From NCBI GenBank assembly GCA_031285565.1, contig JAITVY010000035.1, forward strand, positions 1 to 64,000: a DNA stretch of 64,000 nt, read 5' to 3'. Each line of letters starts with the position of its first letter. Within the stretch, counting starts at the first letter, position 1. The stretch is from Tannerella sp. (lineage in GTDB: Bacteria > Bacteroidota > Bacteroidia > Bacteroidales > Tannerellaceae). The position numbers and the translations under genes were made by a program. Under the pieces are notes generated by a model. It saw nothing but the letters and a program-made list of their open reading frames with translations. It did not search any database and was not told the origin of the DNA. Shown one piece after another: positions 49,453 through 59,816 of this stretch.

Positions 49453-50964
49453 TTAGTCAATCGCATTATTCGAATTAATCTCCTGGATAGGAATCGGATA
49501 AAAATTATGTTTCGCAGGGTCAAAGTTTGTACGTCCTACCGATACCAAAGCTTCTTTAACCTTACCCCAACGGCGCAAATCATAGAAACGTTTATTTTCC
49601 AACGGGAATTCCAGCATACATTCATGTTCAATCTGTTCGCGGACTTCCTGCTGCGAAGTGCCCTTCATAGTCGGCATATCGGCACGTGCACGTACTTCAT
49701 TAATAACCTGAATAGCCTCCGGAGTACGTCCCAATTCATTTAAAGCTTCCGCTTTCATCAGCAAAACATTCACATATCGCATTAAAACAATATTCGGCGC
49801 AAAATAGCTGGCATTCAGCCCATCTATATCGGCAGGCATGTATTTGCGGAAAGCCGGTTTATCCGCACCTTCAAACCAGTCATCATATGTCTGACCATAT
49901 ACACGACCGGCATCAGGATCATTAAAATATTCATCCTTGAAAAAGATGGTTTCATATAACCGGCTGTCATAACGACCGGTAGTTGCAATCTTGCCTTCTT
50001 TTTTATAAGCCTCCATCAAGTGGTCAGTCGGAAGTATCTCATCCCACCCTTTCAATTCGGCACAACCGACAAAACGATGGATTTGCGTACGATAACGTGC
50101 TCCGTTAGACGTATTTAATGTCAGTTGTATTTCGAATATACTTTCTTTTGAATTTTTGTTCGTTCCGTCAAAAAGCGTACGTAAGTCCTTCACCAGTTCA
50201 TATCCCGTTACATTATTCAAGGCATTTACAGCTGCGTTTAAATGCGCATCTTTTTGCCCGGATTCTTCATAAGCCCTTGTCAGGTGCGCCCATCCCAGGA
50301 ATGCATACGCAGCACCTTTCGTTGCGCGTCCCAATGCTTCAGATGTGCGTGTTGCAGGTAATGATGTTGCTTTGGTAAAATTATCAATAATAAAATCCCA
50401 GGTTTCCTCACGACTTGCCAAAGGTTTATCCAGCTCATCGGTCGAAGTAATATATTTATCACGGATAACAATCTGCTCCCAATTCAGTAAAAGCTTCATA
50501 TGATAGTATCCACGGAGAAAATAAGCCTCGTTTTGTATCGTAGCGCGATCTTCATCCGTAATTTTGTCTGACGGTATATCAGGTAAATTCTCTATTACCT
50601 GGTTACTATAGTTGATTCCATAGTAATTATCGCGCCAGTAAGCCGTAAACTGCGAATTTCCATTGGTATAATTAAAATTGTACAACTCAATCCAGTTCGG
50701 ATAATTATAGGCATCGGTGCCTGGTTTTATAATATCTTCGCGATATGCCTCTACCGGGAAAAACACTTCCGGGAATTCCCATGTATCCGTAGATGCTTCC
50801 AGCTTTGAGTAAGCGGATGCCAGTCCGGATTCGGCATCAGACTTGTCCCTCCAGAAAGAGTCGGACGTTAATTCGTCAGGAGATTCAACGCTCAGAAAGT
50901 CGTCACATCCTGTCATAGCTCCTGATAACACAAGCGCAACGGCTATATATTTGAATGATTTCAT
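49453..50964 (-). CDS. susD: SusD/RagB-family outer-membrane lipoprotein
   Basis: 503 residues. Lipoprotein signal (VALVLSGAMTGC). SusD/RagB helical TPR scaffold; visible features are WYYxW-like aromatics, AYFLRGYYHMKLLLNW near residue 146, KGAAYAFLGWAHLTRAY, and the C-terminal NVLLMKAEALNELGRTPEAIQVINEVRARADMP. It forms a glycan-capture pair with the upstream SusC. It is separated from susC by 135 bp of simple repeats. Substrate is inferred from the enzymes of the locus. Confidence 0.95.
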   Translation of the reverse strand: MKSFKYIAVALVLSGAMTGCDDFLSVESPDELTSDSFWRDKSDAESGLASAYSKLEASTDTWEFPEVFFPVEAYREDIIKPGTDAYNYPNWIELYNFNYTNGNSQFTAYWRDNYYGINYSNQVIENLPDIPSDKITDEDRATIQNEAYFLRGYYHMKLLLNWEQIVIRDKYITSTDELDKPLASREETWDFIIDNFTKATSLPATRTSEALGRATKGAAYAFLGWAHLTRAYEESGQKDAHLNAAVNALNNVTGYELVKDLRTLFDGTNKNSKESIFEIQLTLNTSNGARYRTQIHRFVGCAELKGWDEILPTDHLMEAYKKEGKIATTGRYDSRLYETIFFKDEYFNDPDAGRVYGQTYDDWFEGADKPAFRKYMPADIDGLNASYFAPNIVLMRYVNVLLMKAEALNELGRTPEAIQVINEVRARADMPTMKGTSQQEVREQIEHECMLEFPLENKRFYDLRRWGKVKEALVSVGRTNFDPAKHNFYPIPIQEINSNNAID

Positions 50965-50984
50965 GTATTTAATTTTTAATTGTT

Positions 50985-51090
50985 AATGATTAATGAAAAT
51001 CAGTAGTCCACGAAGTTCAAAGTTTCAACAATAAGTTCTACTAACTACTTGCTACCAACTACTAACTACTTTTTAAAATGACTTCTTTAA
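50985..51090. repeat. Intergenic repeats between susD and susC
   Basis: AGTCCACGAAGTTCAAAGTTTC at 51005-51026 recurs (inverted) at 27230-27251, and CTACTAACTACTTGCTACC-type repeats follow. Nothing else seen. Confidence 0.6.
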
Positions 51091-51099
51091 CTACTTTTT

Positions 51100-54000
51100 T
51101 TAGAATGTCAATTGCAAGCCAACAATATACGACCGTGTAAACGGATAAATATGTGTATCTACTCCTGCATTCAATACATCTGATGTGGAATCGCTGGAAC
51201 TCTTACGTGAAAATTCAGGATCAATGCCCTTATACGATGTAATTGTAAACAGGTTTTCCGCACTTGCATAAACTCGCAGACGCTCAATATGCAGGTTTTT
51301 CAATATCGAAGAAGGAAGTGCATACCCGATTTGCAACTGGCGCATCCGGATAAAATCACCTTTTTCAAGGAAACGGTCGGATTCGCGCGCATTTCCATTC
51401 ATGTCCTGCAACACGGCACGGGGAACACTTGTATTCGTATTCTGGGGTGTCCAGGCATTCAACGTTGTTTTCAGGAAGTTAGAGCCCGAGCTCATACCCT
51501 CGTAGAAATAACGGTTGGCATTATACAACTTATTGCCCCATCCTCCGCCAATCAGGAACGAAAGGTCAAATCCCTTGTAGTTAGCGCCGAATGTCAGGTT
51601 TGCTTCCACTTTAGGTATACCTGATCCGCAATACTCTTTATCATCTTCGTCAATCGAACCGTCACCATTCACATCCCGGAAACGGATATCACCCGGTTTT
51701 GCATTCGGCTGCAGTAAATCGCCGTTACTGTTTTTATGTGCAGCAACTTCGGCTTCACTCTGGAATATTCCATCCTGACGATATAAATAGAAACCGGCGA
51801 TAGGAGTTCCTACCCTTGTTTGTGTCGGAAAATGTTCTGTACCCCATTTCAAACCTTCACCATATAACGCCTGGTTCGGGTCTGATAATTCCACCACTTT
51901 ATTGCTGGTGGTTGTCAGGTTAAATCCTACGTTATAATCGAAATCGCCTACCCTATCCTGCCAGTTTACTTCAAATTCAACTCCCGTATTCCGGATTTTG
52001 CCCACATTCATAACCGGATCCAACAAACCTACTGATGGAGCCAGTTTCTTGGTAATCAACATATCTTCTGTCTGGTTATAATAATAGTTAACTGAACCTG
52101 AAAGTTTTCCGTTTATTAAACCATAATCCACCCCAACGTTTTTGGTATCCGTAGTTTCCCATTGCAGATTGCGGTTTGCCAATCCCATAGCCGTACTACC
52201 CGGCCACGGTGTAGAACCTGAACCTTGTACGGAACCTCCATACAGGTTATTGTATGTAGAGATTAACGCCTGGAAATCGTAATATCCCAGAGCCTGCTCA
52301 TTCCCCAGGCGTCCCCAGCTAGCGCGTAGTTTTAAGTTACTAACGATTCCGTCTTTCGGGAAAAAGTCTTCTTCCGAAATCCTCCATCCCAATGCTACGG
52401 ACGGGAAGAATCCCCAACGGCTGCTACTTCCAAACTTAGACGATCCGTCCTGGCGGAATGTAGCCTGCAACATATACTTACCGGCATAGGCATAATTTAA
52501 ACGGCCAAAGAATGATACACGCCGGTATTCGTAAAGCGAACCTTCGCCTGTATAGGTGCCGCCCTTACCGGCATTAATCGTTCCGAAATTGGGATCAAGA
52601 AAACCGGCCGGTTTCTCTGTGTTTACCAGTTTTCCATCGACTACTTCATAAACAATTGTCTTACCTTCTACCGCCACACTGTTCCAGTTATAATCCTGTA
52701 ATGTCACGGAATTACCAGCCATTACATTCAGCGAGTGATTGCCGAACGTATCGTTGTATGTCAATATATTATCAATCACCTGTTCCTGCCAGTAAGACGA
52801 AGATTCGTTATGATAAGGATATTCCGTTGGGGACTTACTATCAGCCACATACGGAGGCGTATGATATTTGTAACGCTGGTAATCGCCCCTATAAGAATAG
52901 GAAGTACGGAAATTAATCCATTCGGTAAAATTTGCCGTAACCGATGCATTCGCAGTTACATAATAATTATTCGTAACAGCTTTCCGGTAGTGATCATCAG
53001 CCACGACATTCCGGTTACTCGGCAAGCCGTTATTATCCGTCAGTCCATATCCATATTCCTTCGTATCATCATAAACCGGAACCAAGGGCGAAATCATATA
53101 GGCTTCTTTCAATGAATATTGTGGTTGGTTATTTTTAGTTGCACGGAAACCTATATTGGCATCTATATCGAATATATTCTTAGTTGCCGAAAGTTTCATA
53201 CGTGCATTTTCCTGTTTGAAGTTGTTTCCTAATAAAACACCCTTGTCGTCTGCATGGTTATACGAAACGGAATACCGAGCCAGGTCGCTACCACCCCGCA
53301 GGCTGATCATATAATTCTGGGATAATCCACTACGAAACACCTCATCCTGCCAATCGGTATTCACATTGCCCGGATTCGTTATATAACCGGGTAGTTCAAC
53401 CGTATTATTCGGGAATTGCGCGTTGTAATTCTCATACATCTGCTTATGAACCTGTACATATCCATTAGCATCCAGCATTTCCAGTTTTTTAGCCACATGC
53501 GTAGAATTCAGATATGCATTGAAATCAACCTTTAATTCCCCTTTCTTCCCGTTTTTGGTCGTTATGATTATCACGCCATTTGCTGCCGTAGAACCGTAGA
53601 TGGCTGCTGCCGCACCATCTTTAAGCACTTCCATGGAGGCTATATCCTGCGGGTTAATGTTATTGATATTGCCCGGGAAACCATCAATAATATATAAAGG
53701 CTCATTGTCTCCGAATGATTTTACACCGCGAATTTTAACAGAAACACCGGCACCGGCATTTCCTCCTGCTTTACGGATGTTCACACCGGAAATCTTTCCC
53801 TGCAAAGCCTCTGCCGGACTCGTAGTAGCCCGACTGGCCAGTTCTTCTACATTTACGGATGAAATAGCCCCGGTCAGGTCGCTTTTTTTCATGGTTCCGT
53901 AGCCTATCACCACAATTTCTTCCAATGCTTCGGAATCTTCCCTCAGCTTAATTTCAAGATTTGTTTGCCCGTTATAGGTTATTTCCTGTGTAACAAATCC

Positions 54001-54264
54001 GATGTAAGAAAAAACAAGTACATCTCCGCGCTGAGCAGACATTTCAAACTTGCCATCCATATCTGTAATAGTGCCTTCTGATGTTCCTTTCTTCAAAATA
54101 TTTACACCCATAGCCGGCAAGTTCAGGTCATCGTAAACGACACCCTTTACCAAAACGTTTTGTGCAAATACGACAGAAGAGAAAAGAATAAGACACATCC
54201 CCACCAAAGTGGTCCTGAAAATTGAACCGGTACGTAACCGGTTTTGACTTCGTGTTAATTTCAT
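51100..54264 (-). CDS. susC: SusC/RagA-family TonB-linked outer-membrane protein
   Basis: 1054 residues. Signal peptide ends SSVVFAQ. Carboxypeptidase-like (CarbopepD_reg) domain at about 36-115, TonB-box-like stretch EALEEIVVIGYG, then the plug (about 125-235; GAAAAIYGSTAANGVIIITTK) and a C-terminal barrel ending RSYIVGLQLTF. Imports oligosaccharides across the outer membrane with SusD, powered by TonB/ExbBD. It is the first gene of the leftward locus. A 607-bp upstream region contains a MITE-like element and presumably the promoter. Confidence 0.96.
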   Translation of the reverse strand: MKLTRSQNRLRTGSIFRTTLVGMCLILFSSVVFAQNVLVKGVVYDDLNLPAMGVNILKKGTSEGTITDMDGKFEMSAQRGDVLVFSYIGFVTQEITYNGQTNLEIKLREDSEALEEIVVIGYGTMKKSDLTGAISSVNVEELASRATTSPAEALQGKISGVNIRKAGGNAGAGVSVKIRGVKSFGDNEPLYIIDGFPGNINNINPQDIASMEVLKDGAAAAIYGSTAANGVIIITTKNGKKGELKVDFNAYLNSTHVAKKLEMLDANGYVQVHKQMYENYNAQFPNNTVELPGYITNPGNVNTDWQDEVFRSGLSQNYMISLRGGSDLARYSVSYNHADDKGVLLGNNFKQENARMKLSATKNIFDIDANIGFRATKNNQPQYSLKEAYMISPLVPVYDDTKEYGYGLTDNNGLPSNRNVVADDHYRKAVTNNYYVTANASVTANFTEWINFRTSYSYRGDYQRYKYHTPPYVADSKSPTEYPYHNESSSYWQEQVIDNILTYNDTFGNHSLNVMAGNSVTLQDYNWNSVAVEGKTIVYEVVDGKLVNTEKPAGFLDPNFGTINAGKGGTYTGEGSLYEYRRVSFFGRLNYAYAGKYMLQATFRQDGSSKFGSSSRWGFFPSVALGWRISEEDFFPKDGIVSNLKLRASWGRLGNEQALGYYDFQALISTYNNLYGGSVQGSGSTPWPGSTAMGLANRNLQWETTDTKNVGVDYGLINGKLSGSVNYYYNQTEDMLITKKLAPSVGLLDPVMNVGKIRNTGVEFEVNWQDRVGDFDYNVGFNLTTTSNKVVELSDPNQALYGEGLKWGTEHFPTQTRVGTPIAGFYLYRQDGIFQSEAEVAAHKNSNGDLLQPNAKPGDIRFRDVNGDGSIDEDDKEYCGSGIPKVEANLTFGANYKGFDLSFLIGGGWGNKLYNANRYFYEGMSSGSNFLKTTLNAWTPQNTNTSVPRAVLQDMNGNARESDRFLEKGDFIRMRQLQIGYALPSSILKNLHIERLRVYASAENLFTITSYKGIDPEFSRKSSSDSTSDVLNAGVDTHIYPFTRSYIVGLQLTF

Positions 54265-54871
54265 GATACTTTGTTTTATTAAAAAAAGATTTCTGCAATT
54301 TTAATGCTTCAAGCCCCGGCTGTCAAGCTTTTCCACTCCTATTTAACATCTACATTTACCGGAAAAACAGATAAATCATATCTACATATCAAAACATTAA
54401 ATTATTCATAAACAACTATATACCATTTGCAATTCATACTACATTTAGTAGTTTCCGGAGATCACTATATTTTCTATTCTTCCTTTGCGATTTGGCTATG
54501 GTCCCTTTCCTGCACAAGTTCGCAACTTATGCTTTTTGCTCGCGGACATTTGATTATGACAGGTTCGGAATCGCAGATTGGCCATAGCCAAACCTGCACC
54601 AGCAAGCTATGAATAGCAAAATGGGACAGAAATCACAGAGTTAAAACACAATTAAACATATATATATTCTAATAAATAAATTAAAAAATTAACAAGCAGA
54701 ATATTAGCGCACATTTTTTATGTATATACGCTCATTAAAGTCGAGACAAAGTCTCACTAAACTCCAACCAAAGACTCAAATATTAATATTTATTATATTT
54801 TTAATTAGAATTTATTCGGTGATTTGCATTAAATTTGCAGTGATTTAATATAAACCCAATATCAATATTCT
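54265..54871. other. Divergent intergenic region upstream of susC with a MITE-like element
   Basis: Besides the element at 54470-54620 and a candidate -7 TAAATTTG at 54830-54837 for the plus-strand gene, I find no gene. An open frame at 54427-54612 (plus) falls within the element and has no support. Confidence 0.5.
54470..54620. repeat. MITE-like inverted-repeat element
   Basis: TTTGGCTATGG (54491-54501) and CCATAGCCAAA (54582-54592) are a perfect 11-bp pair. Looser outer arms (CTATTC at 54474, GAATAG at 54611) extend it. The middle (including AAGTTCGCAACTT) forms its own hairpin. Confidence 0.55.
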
Positions 54872-55510
54872 ATGGCAAGAATAACAGATGATTCAAAATG
54901 CCTGACAGGAACTGTAGGCAATGTCGTGTTTTACGAGATGAATGGTATTATGTATGCGCGCACCAAACCCGGAAAATACCGTGATGCAAAAACCGACAAA
55001 CAATTAGCTATGCGTGCACGTTTTTCGGGATGTACTGCTTTTTATAAGCAAACAAAAGACACCATGTTAAGGCACGTATGGAAAATGGTAGCAAAAGACA
55101 CTGGCAAAAACGCCAGAAGTATGTTTATGCAGCATAACATCCATGCTTTCGGAAAAGATAAGACTGTGGCCTACTATAGCAGATTGCAGTTTAGTGCAGG
55201 AGCACTACCGCTTCCCGAAGGACTGCTGATCGAACGGTATAATGACAGGGACTGTCTGATACAATGGGAATATGATAGGCAAGAAGATATTGATACGCCT
55301 ACCGATCGTTTGTATGTTGTTGAGCTACATAGTCATGAATGGCCTAAAGTACATAAATTGGAAATTTCTCGTTCGGAAAGAAAAGCTATCTTCTCTACAT
55401 TTGAGGATATCAGCAAAAATACCTATCTCTATTGCTTTTGGGGAAATAAGTCCGAAACGGCCTTTTCGCCCACACATTATTTCAAAGAAATACCGTTGGC
55501 AGAGCCATAA
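54872..55510 (+). CDS. DUF6266-like protein
   Basis: 212 residues. It starts MARITDDSKCLTGTVGNVVFYEMNGIMYARTKPGKYRDAKTDKQ, which resembles the GKxGxVVGYxxxGKxYVR beginning of DUF6266 proteins of Bacteroidetes, though it is not identical. No signal peptide or catalytic motif. Charged, mixed alpha/beta. A TAAATTTG -7 element precedes it. Family assignment is tentative. Confidence 0.65.
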   Translation: MARITDDSKCLTGTVGNVVFYEMNGIMYARTKPGKYRDAKTDKQLAMRARFSGCTAFYKQTKDTMLRHVWKMVAKDTGKNARSMFMQHNIHAFGKDKTVAYYSRLQFSAGALPLPEGLLIERYNDRDCLIQWEYDRQEDIDTPTDRLYVVELHSHEWPKVHKLEISRSERKAIFSTFEDISKNTYLYCFWGNKSETAFSPTHYFKEIPLAEP

Positions 55511-55644
55511 TAGTATCTACCAATGGGCATAACCTTTTTCTGGACAGAAAGACATTCCGGAGAAGTTATTTGCGTCCGGCGAAAAAGTCCCAATACTTTT
55601 TATTTTCTTACTTTTGCAAAAGAGACCTAATTTTTTAACCTACA

Positions 55645-56487
55645 ATGAAAAATAAATTCACTTCACTCATATTGCTTCTTCTTCTCGGATCAACTTGTAA
55701 TTCAACAACAACGAATGAAAACAAGATGCCGGATAATAGAGCTAAAATTGAGAATAATACGACTCCGGCAATAACGATTCCGAAAACCATAGCAGCCGAA
55801 ACGGATGCTGAAGAATATGCTCTTATTGCTCTTGAAAAATTAAATATTAATCATGAAGACTGCCAGAGTAGCTTTATCAGAGAAAAAGTTATGCCTTATG
55901 ATACGGATAAATCGATTGTCGTAATACCTAAAATATCGCATAAGGAGGATGAGAGTTTTTTTATTATGGATGCAAACATAGTGGTAATAGATCATCTTAC
56001 ACATGAAATCGTATATCGGTATCACGAGAGTGATGCATGGACATCAGATGCCATGCAATTAACAGATATAACGATCGATACAGCCCCTTATAGACTGAAT
56101 CCGTCTACACGTGCCTTTGGCATCAGAGTCAGTTATATGGGCAGTAGCAGGGTCTTCCCATTCTCTGAGACAGTTATTTCCTTATTTATACCCAAAGAAA
56201 ACAGGCTTGTAAAAATATTGGATAATTATCCGGTCTCTCGTTTCCGGGGCGAAAATGATATGAGCTGTGTAGGATATAGTGAATGGACTGAGAACATTCT
56301 TATGATATCAAACCGGCAAACCAATGGGTATAACAATATCATTTCAAAAAGCACCATCAGGACAACCTCATATCGTAAAATAAATAAAGACGATCCGGAC
56401 TGCCAGGAAAAAGAATCAACGGAATATGAGACCGACACTCTTTACTTTGAAGACGGGAAATATAATTTTGTTAGAAAAGGGCTTTAA
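55645..56487 (+). CDS. Probable lipoprotein of unknown function
   Basis: 280 residues, MKNKFTSLILLLLLGSTCNS with a likely lipobox near Cys18. The mature protein is mixed with no recognised domain; Tyr/Asp-rich C-terminal half. A TACTTTTG element (55609-55616) sits 29 bp before the start. Convergent with the TPR-LuxR gene, 14 bp apart. Confidence 0.7.
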   Translation: MKNKFTSLILLLLLGSTCNSTTTNENKMPDNRAKIENNTTPAITIPKTIAAETDAEEYALIALEKLNINHEDCQSSFIREKVMPYDTDKSIVVIPKISHKEDESFFIMDANIVVIDHLTHEIVYRYHESDAWTSDAMQLTDITIDTAPYRLNPSTRAFGIRVSYMGSSRVFPFSETVISLFIPKENRLVKILDNYPVSRFRGENDMSCVGYSEWTENILMISNRQTNGYNNIISKSTIRTTSYRKINKDDPDCQEKESTEYETDTLYFEDGKYNFVRKGL

Positions 56488-56501
56488 TATAATAGCCGGT
56501 T

Positions 56502-58124
56502 TCATATCTGCTTCATATATTCCGTAAGACTATCATCGGTTTCCAGGTTCAGATGCTTTCGGAGGCGGTAGCGTGCCATATTTACGGTTTTAGGGGTAGA
56601 GTTTATAATCGAAGCGATTTCTTTTGTTGAGAGCCCGACACGCAATAAGGAAGCTAACCGTTGTTCGTTTTTAGACAGATTCGGATGCAACACAGATAGC
56701 CGGTGAATAAATTGTCCGTTTATTTCATCTATCAGGAGTTCGGCATCCGTATCCTGTGCACTGAACTGAGAAATATATGCATTGATACTTCGCAGATGAC
56801 CCTCAGCTTGGGAAGCTGAAAGCTTGTACCCTGCCTTGATTTTTTCCTGTATCTGTGTCAACAAGTCGTTCCGGCTACGTATAAAAAAAGCAAGATTCGT
56901 TAATTCTTTACGATTATGCTCCAATTCTTGTTGGGCTGTCTGAGCTTCAGTTTCAGATTGTTTTAATTTAAGCGTAACCAATTCTTTTTCGCGACTTTCC
57001 AACCGCCCGGATGCTTCCAGCAATTGCATTTTTTTCCTATTACGGTAATGGTAAGCTACATAAAACAGCACCAACACAAGCGCTACCACAATCAGAATTG
57101 TGATATAAATCCACAATCGCAGATTCTTTATCTGAAAAGCCTGCTCCTGCATAACCATTTGCTGTTCTTTATCACGCAAGCGCTTCTGAATGATATTGAG
57201 TTCGATCTGTCGCATCTCATTCATGGTCAGCAGTTCTTTTTCCGTTTCGTAGAGCAACTGAAGATAATGAAAAGCATTGGCATAATCTTTCCGGGCTTCA
57301 TATACCCACGATTTATAACGGTAGTTATCTGAAATCAACTCTTTAGCATTGATCTGCCGGGAATAGTCCATAGCCGTATCCAGAGCAGCCAATGCTTTAT
57401 TATAGTCGTGCGCATAATAATACTGTGTTCCCAGATTATTATAGTTCTCTCCCAACGACCATATTTTCCCTAACGATTGATTGATAGCAATGGCTTCAAA
57501 TAACATATCGATTTTTTCCTGCGTATTACCCTCATATAAACAAAGATTATTCAGGTTGGCAGTTATAGCGGTTATATTATTCATTTTACGATTGATGGCC
57601 AATGCTTCTTTAAAATTTTCTTCGGCACGCACATTATCGGGTACTTGTATATAGACCAACCCTCTTGAATTATAGCAACGGGCCATATTAAGCGAATCGT
57701 TCAGCGCTTCATAAATATCGGCAGCTTTATCTACGTATGTAAATGCCTGATCCAAATCTTTTAATTTCTGATAGGCACCTGCCAGATGCACATAGATATG
57801 GGCTTGTATTTGTAAACAATCAGGAGGACAGGTTTCCATGGCATTTGTCAGCACTTCGAACCCCATATTAAAATCTCCCTGATTCATGTAGGCTTCTCCC
57901 AATATTGCCTGTGCCATTGTTGCATAACCCTGATTTTTGATTTTCTGTGCCTCAACGATGGCTGAATTGGAATAATAAATTGCTTTGGATGGATCGGCTT
58001 TCAACATTTCTTCACCCTTCAAAAGTAAATCTTCAATCTGTTCCAGGCGATTACTCTCCTGAGCATTCAGAAACGTACAAATTGTCAAAAACAGGATATA
58101 TTTTATTAAATACAGATTTTTCAT
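56502..58124 (-). CDS. TPR-transmembrane-LuxR-type regulator
   Basis: 540 residues. Signal peptide (YILFLTICTFLNAQ), TPR repeats at about 60-290 (AYQKLKDLDQAFTYVDKA), membrane helix near 335-355 (LWIYITILIVVALVLVLFYV), coiled-coil, and a C-terminal LuxR-type HTH (LSKNEQRLASLLRVGLSTKEIASIINSTPKTVNMARYRL). Periplasmic sensor with cytoplasmic DNA-binding output, a Bacteroidales one-component type. Target unknown; the polysaccharide deacetylase 38 bp upstream on the same strand may be co-transcribed. Confidence 0.87.
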   Translation of the reverse strand: MKNLYLIKYILFLTICTFLNAQESNRLEQIEDLLLKGEEMLKADPSKAIYYSNSAIVEAQKIKNQGYATMAQAILGEAYMNQGDFNMGFEVLTNAMETCPPDCLQIQAHIYVHLAGAYQKLKDLDQAFTYVDKAADIYEALNDSLNMARCYNSRGLVYIQVPDNVRAEENFKEALAINRKMNNITAITANLNNLCLYEGNTQEKIDMLFEAIAINQSLGKIWSLGENYNNLGTQYYYAHDYNKALAALDTAMDYSRQINAKELISDNYRYKSWVYEARKDYANAFHYLQLLYETEKELLTMNEMRQIELNIIQKRLRDKEQQMVMQEQAFQIKNLRLWIYITILIVVALVLVLFYVAYHYRNRKKMQLLEASGRLESREKELVTLKLKQSETEAQTAQQELEHNRKELTNLAFFIRSRNDLLTQIQEKIKAGYKLSASQAEGHLRSINAYISQFSAQDTDAELLIDEINGQFIHRLSVLHPNLSKNEQRLASLLRVGLSTKEIASIINSTPKTVNMARYRLRKHLNLETDDSLTEYMKQI

Positions 58125-58162
58125 GTATCAATACAATTATTTTATAACTAATAGGATTACCA

Positions 58163-59122
58163 TTATTTCAATTGTACTTTTATTCTTCCTCCATACGGAT
58201 TAAAATCAAACATAATCTTTTCCGGCAAGATTTTTACAGGCAAATCCTCATCATCCTGTTTTGCAATAGCTGTTTTTATATTATCCTTATCAATTACCAG
58301 CGTAAGCCGTTCATAAAAAAGGTCTTTATCCAACTCCAGAGAAGGAGTAATAAGCCAATATCTCTTTTTCTTCTGAATATTCAGACTGATACTTTCTCTT
58401 TCTTTTTCATATGCTGCGACTTCCCGGAATGTTCCTACCCAGATTTGCTCCTGCTGTGCAGCAACTTCATCAAAATGATTCCAGAGGATGGAATCCGAAG
58501 TAAAAGCATCATATCCGGAAGTAATACCATGTATCATTGCTATACCCCAACCGGCGGTTTTCAAAAGTCCGTTTACCCATTCGCTTAATTTTTCAGGAGT
58601 AGAGGCCGTACCAATAGCATATTGCGTTAACCGGGTTCCAACCCTGTTTTCTGCAGCAATTTGAATAACCGTATCGTTCATTGCATTATACGGATAGCAG
58701 AATGTGTATGAAGGCATACCTGTTTCTGCAAAAATTATACTATCATTTTTTGCTATTTCAACCCTGACCTCATCATGAGTAATTTGAGTCAGGTTGGCAT
58801 GTGACCAGGAATGATTAGAAATTTCATGTCCTGCCCGGGCCATTTCCTTAAGTTCCGGCCAGGTAGCATAGTAAGCATCACTTCCGACAGCATTACCATT
58901 CACCCAGAAGGTACCATAAAAATTCCGTTTCTCCATTTCAGGAGCTACAAGCGTATAATGTTCTTTCATCCCATCATCATACGTATAACTGATAGCACAG
59001 GTTTTATCGCCCTTAAACCGGGCAATCCGAACCGTAGCATCATCGTCTGCTGTACATGATACAAAAAAGCAGGCAACTGCTAAAAGACAAAAGAGCGGAA
59101 TTGTTTTTTCTGAATATCTCAT
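58163..59122 (-). CDS. Polysaccharide deacetylase-family lipoprotein
   Basis: 319 residues. Lipoprotein signal (CLLAVACFFVSC). NodB homology domain with metal-binding Asp in SYTYDDGMKEH and His-x3-His in SNHSWSHANLTQ, and the C-terminal NodB features. It removes N- or O-acetyl groups from a polysaccharide in the periplasm. Possible targets are peptidoglycan, capsule or dietary glycan. Upstream of the TPR-LuxR gene on the same strand. Confidence 0.9.
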   Translation of the reverse strand: MRYSEKTIPLFCLLAVACFFVSCTADDDATVRIARFKGDKTCAISYTYDDGMKEHYTLVAPEMEKRNFYGTFWVNGNAVGSDAYYATWPELKEMARAGHEISNHSWSHANLTQITHDEVRVEIAKNDSIIFAETGMPSYTFCYPYNAMNDTVIQIAAENRVGTRLTQYAIGTASTPEKLSEWVNGLLKTAGWGIAMIHGITSGYDAFTSDSILWNHFDEVAAQQEQIWVGTFREVAAYEKERESISLNIQKKKRYWLITPSLELDKDLFYERLTLVIDKDNIKTAIAKQDDEDLPVKILPEKIMFDFNPYGGRIKVQLK

Positions 59123-59218
59123 GGATAGATTGTGTTTGATTCTTCTTTCAGAACGTAAAGATATTAATTCCCGGGGATTTTTGAAAGTGTAATCCGCACC
59201 TTGCTTGAGTTTTATCCG

Positions 59219-59226
59219 TACCTTTG
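59219..59226 (+). promoter_or_regulatory. Candidate -7 element for 59283 gene
   Basis: TACCTTTG fits TAnnTTTG and lies 57 bp upstream of the start. No clear -33. Confidence 0.4.
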
Positions 59227-59282
59227 AAAAAATGATTTCTAAAAATGTTTGTTGTTAAAATTTAAAACAACCTCCGGAACAA

Positions 59283-59816
59283 ATGAACTTTAAGACTAAA
59301 CTTTCCAAACGTATTCAAATGCATGATATCCATGCAATCATTTTTGCAATCCAAAATAATCCTAAGCAGATAAAGAAAATATATGATCTGGTTTTTGATC
59401 CGGATGAAACGGTTGCTTATCAGGCGGCATGGGTACTTACGCATTTATCTTCGCAAGATAACCAATGGTTATACGACCGGCAAAACGATCTGATTGAAGA
59501 GGTGCTTATTTGCCCGCATCCGGGTAAACGGCGAATCATATTGGCCTTGCTTTATCGTCAACCGTCAGCCAATCCGCCACGCACTGATTTCCTGGATTTT
59601 TGTTTGGAACGAATGGTTTCACGCACCGAATTGCCCGGAGTACAAACGCTCTGTATAAAACTGGCTTATGAACTATGCCTGACAATCCCGGAGCTACTTC
59701 AGGAGTTTCGCTTTGCGATAGAATTAATAGAACCGGATTTATTGCCTGCATCTTTACGTGCCGTACATAGAAATATCCGCAAAGCAATGAAAACCGGAAA
59801 GAGTTTAAATCATTGA
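59283..59816 (+). CDS. HEAT-repeat-like protein of unknown function
   Basis: 177 residues, helical, with a segment VFDPDETVAYQAAWVLTHLS (residues 38-57) that matches HEAT-like repeats. No signal peptide. Protein-binding scaffold is the general expectation. I do not recognise a named family. It stands alone, divergent from the deacetylase gene. Confidence 0.65.
   Translation: MNFKTKLSKRIQMHDIHAIIFAIQNNPKQIKKIYDLVFDPDETVAYQAAWVLTHLSSQDNQWLYDRQNDLIEEVLICPHPGKRRIILALLYRQPSANPPRTDFLDFCLERMVSRTELPGVQTLCIKLAYELCLTIPELLQEFRFAIELIEPDLLPASLRAVHRNIRKAMKTGKSLNH

Noticed and set aside
54427-54612. 61-residue open frame upstream of susC
   Set aside because: It sits inside the inverted-repeat element at 54470-54620 and has no family or ribosome-binding support.
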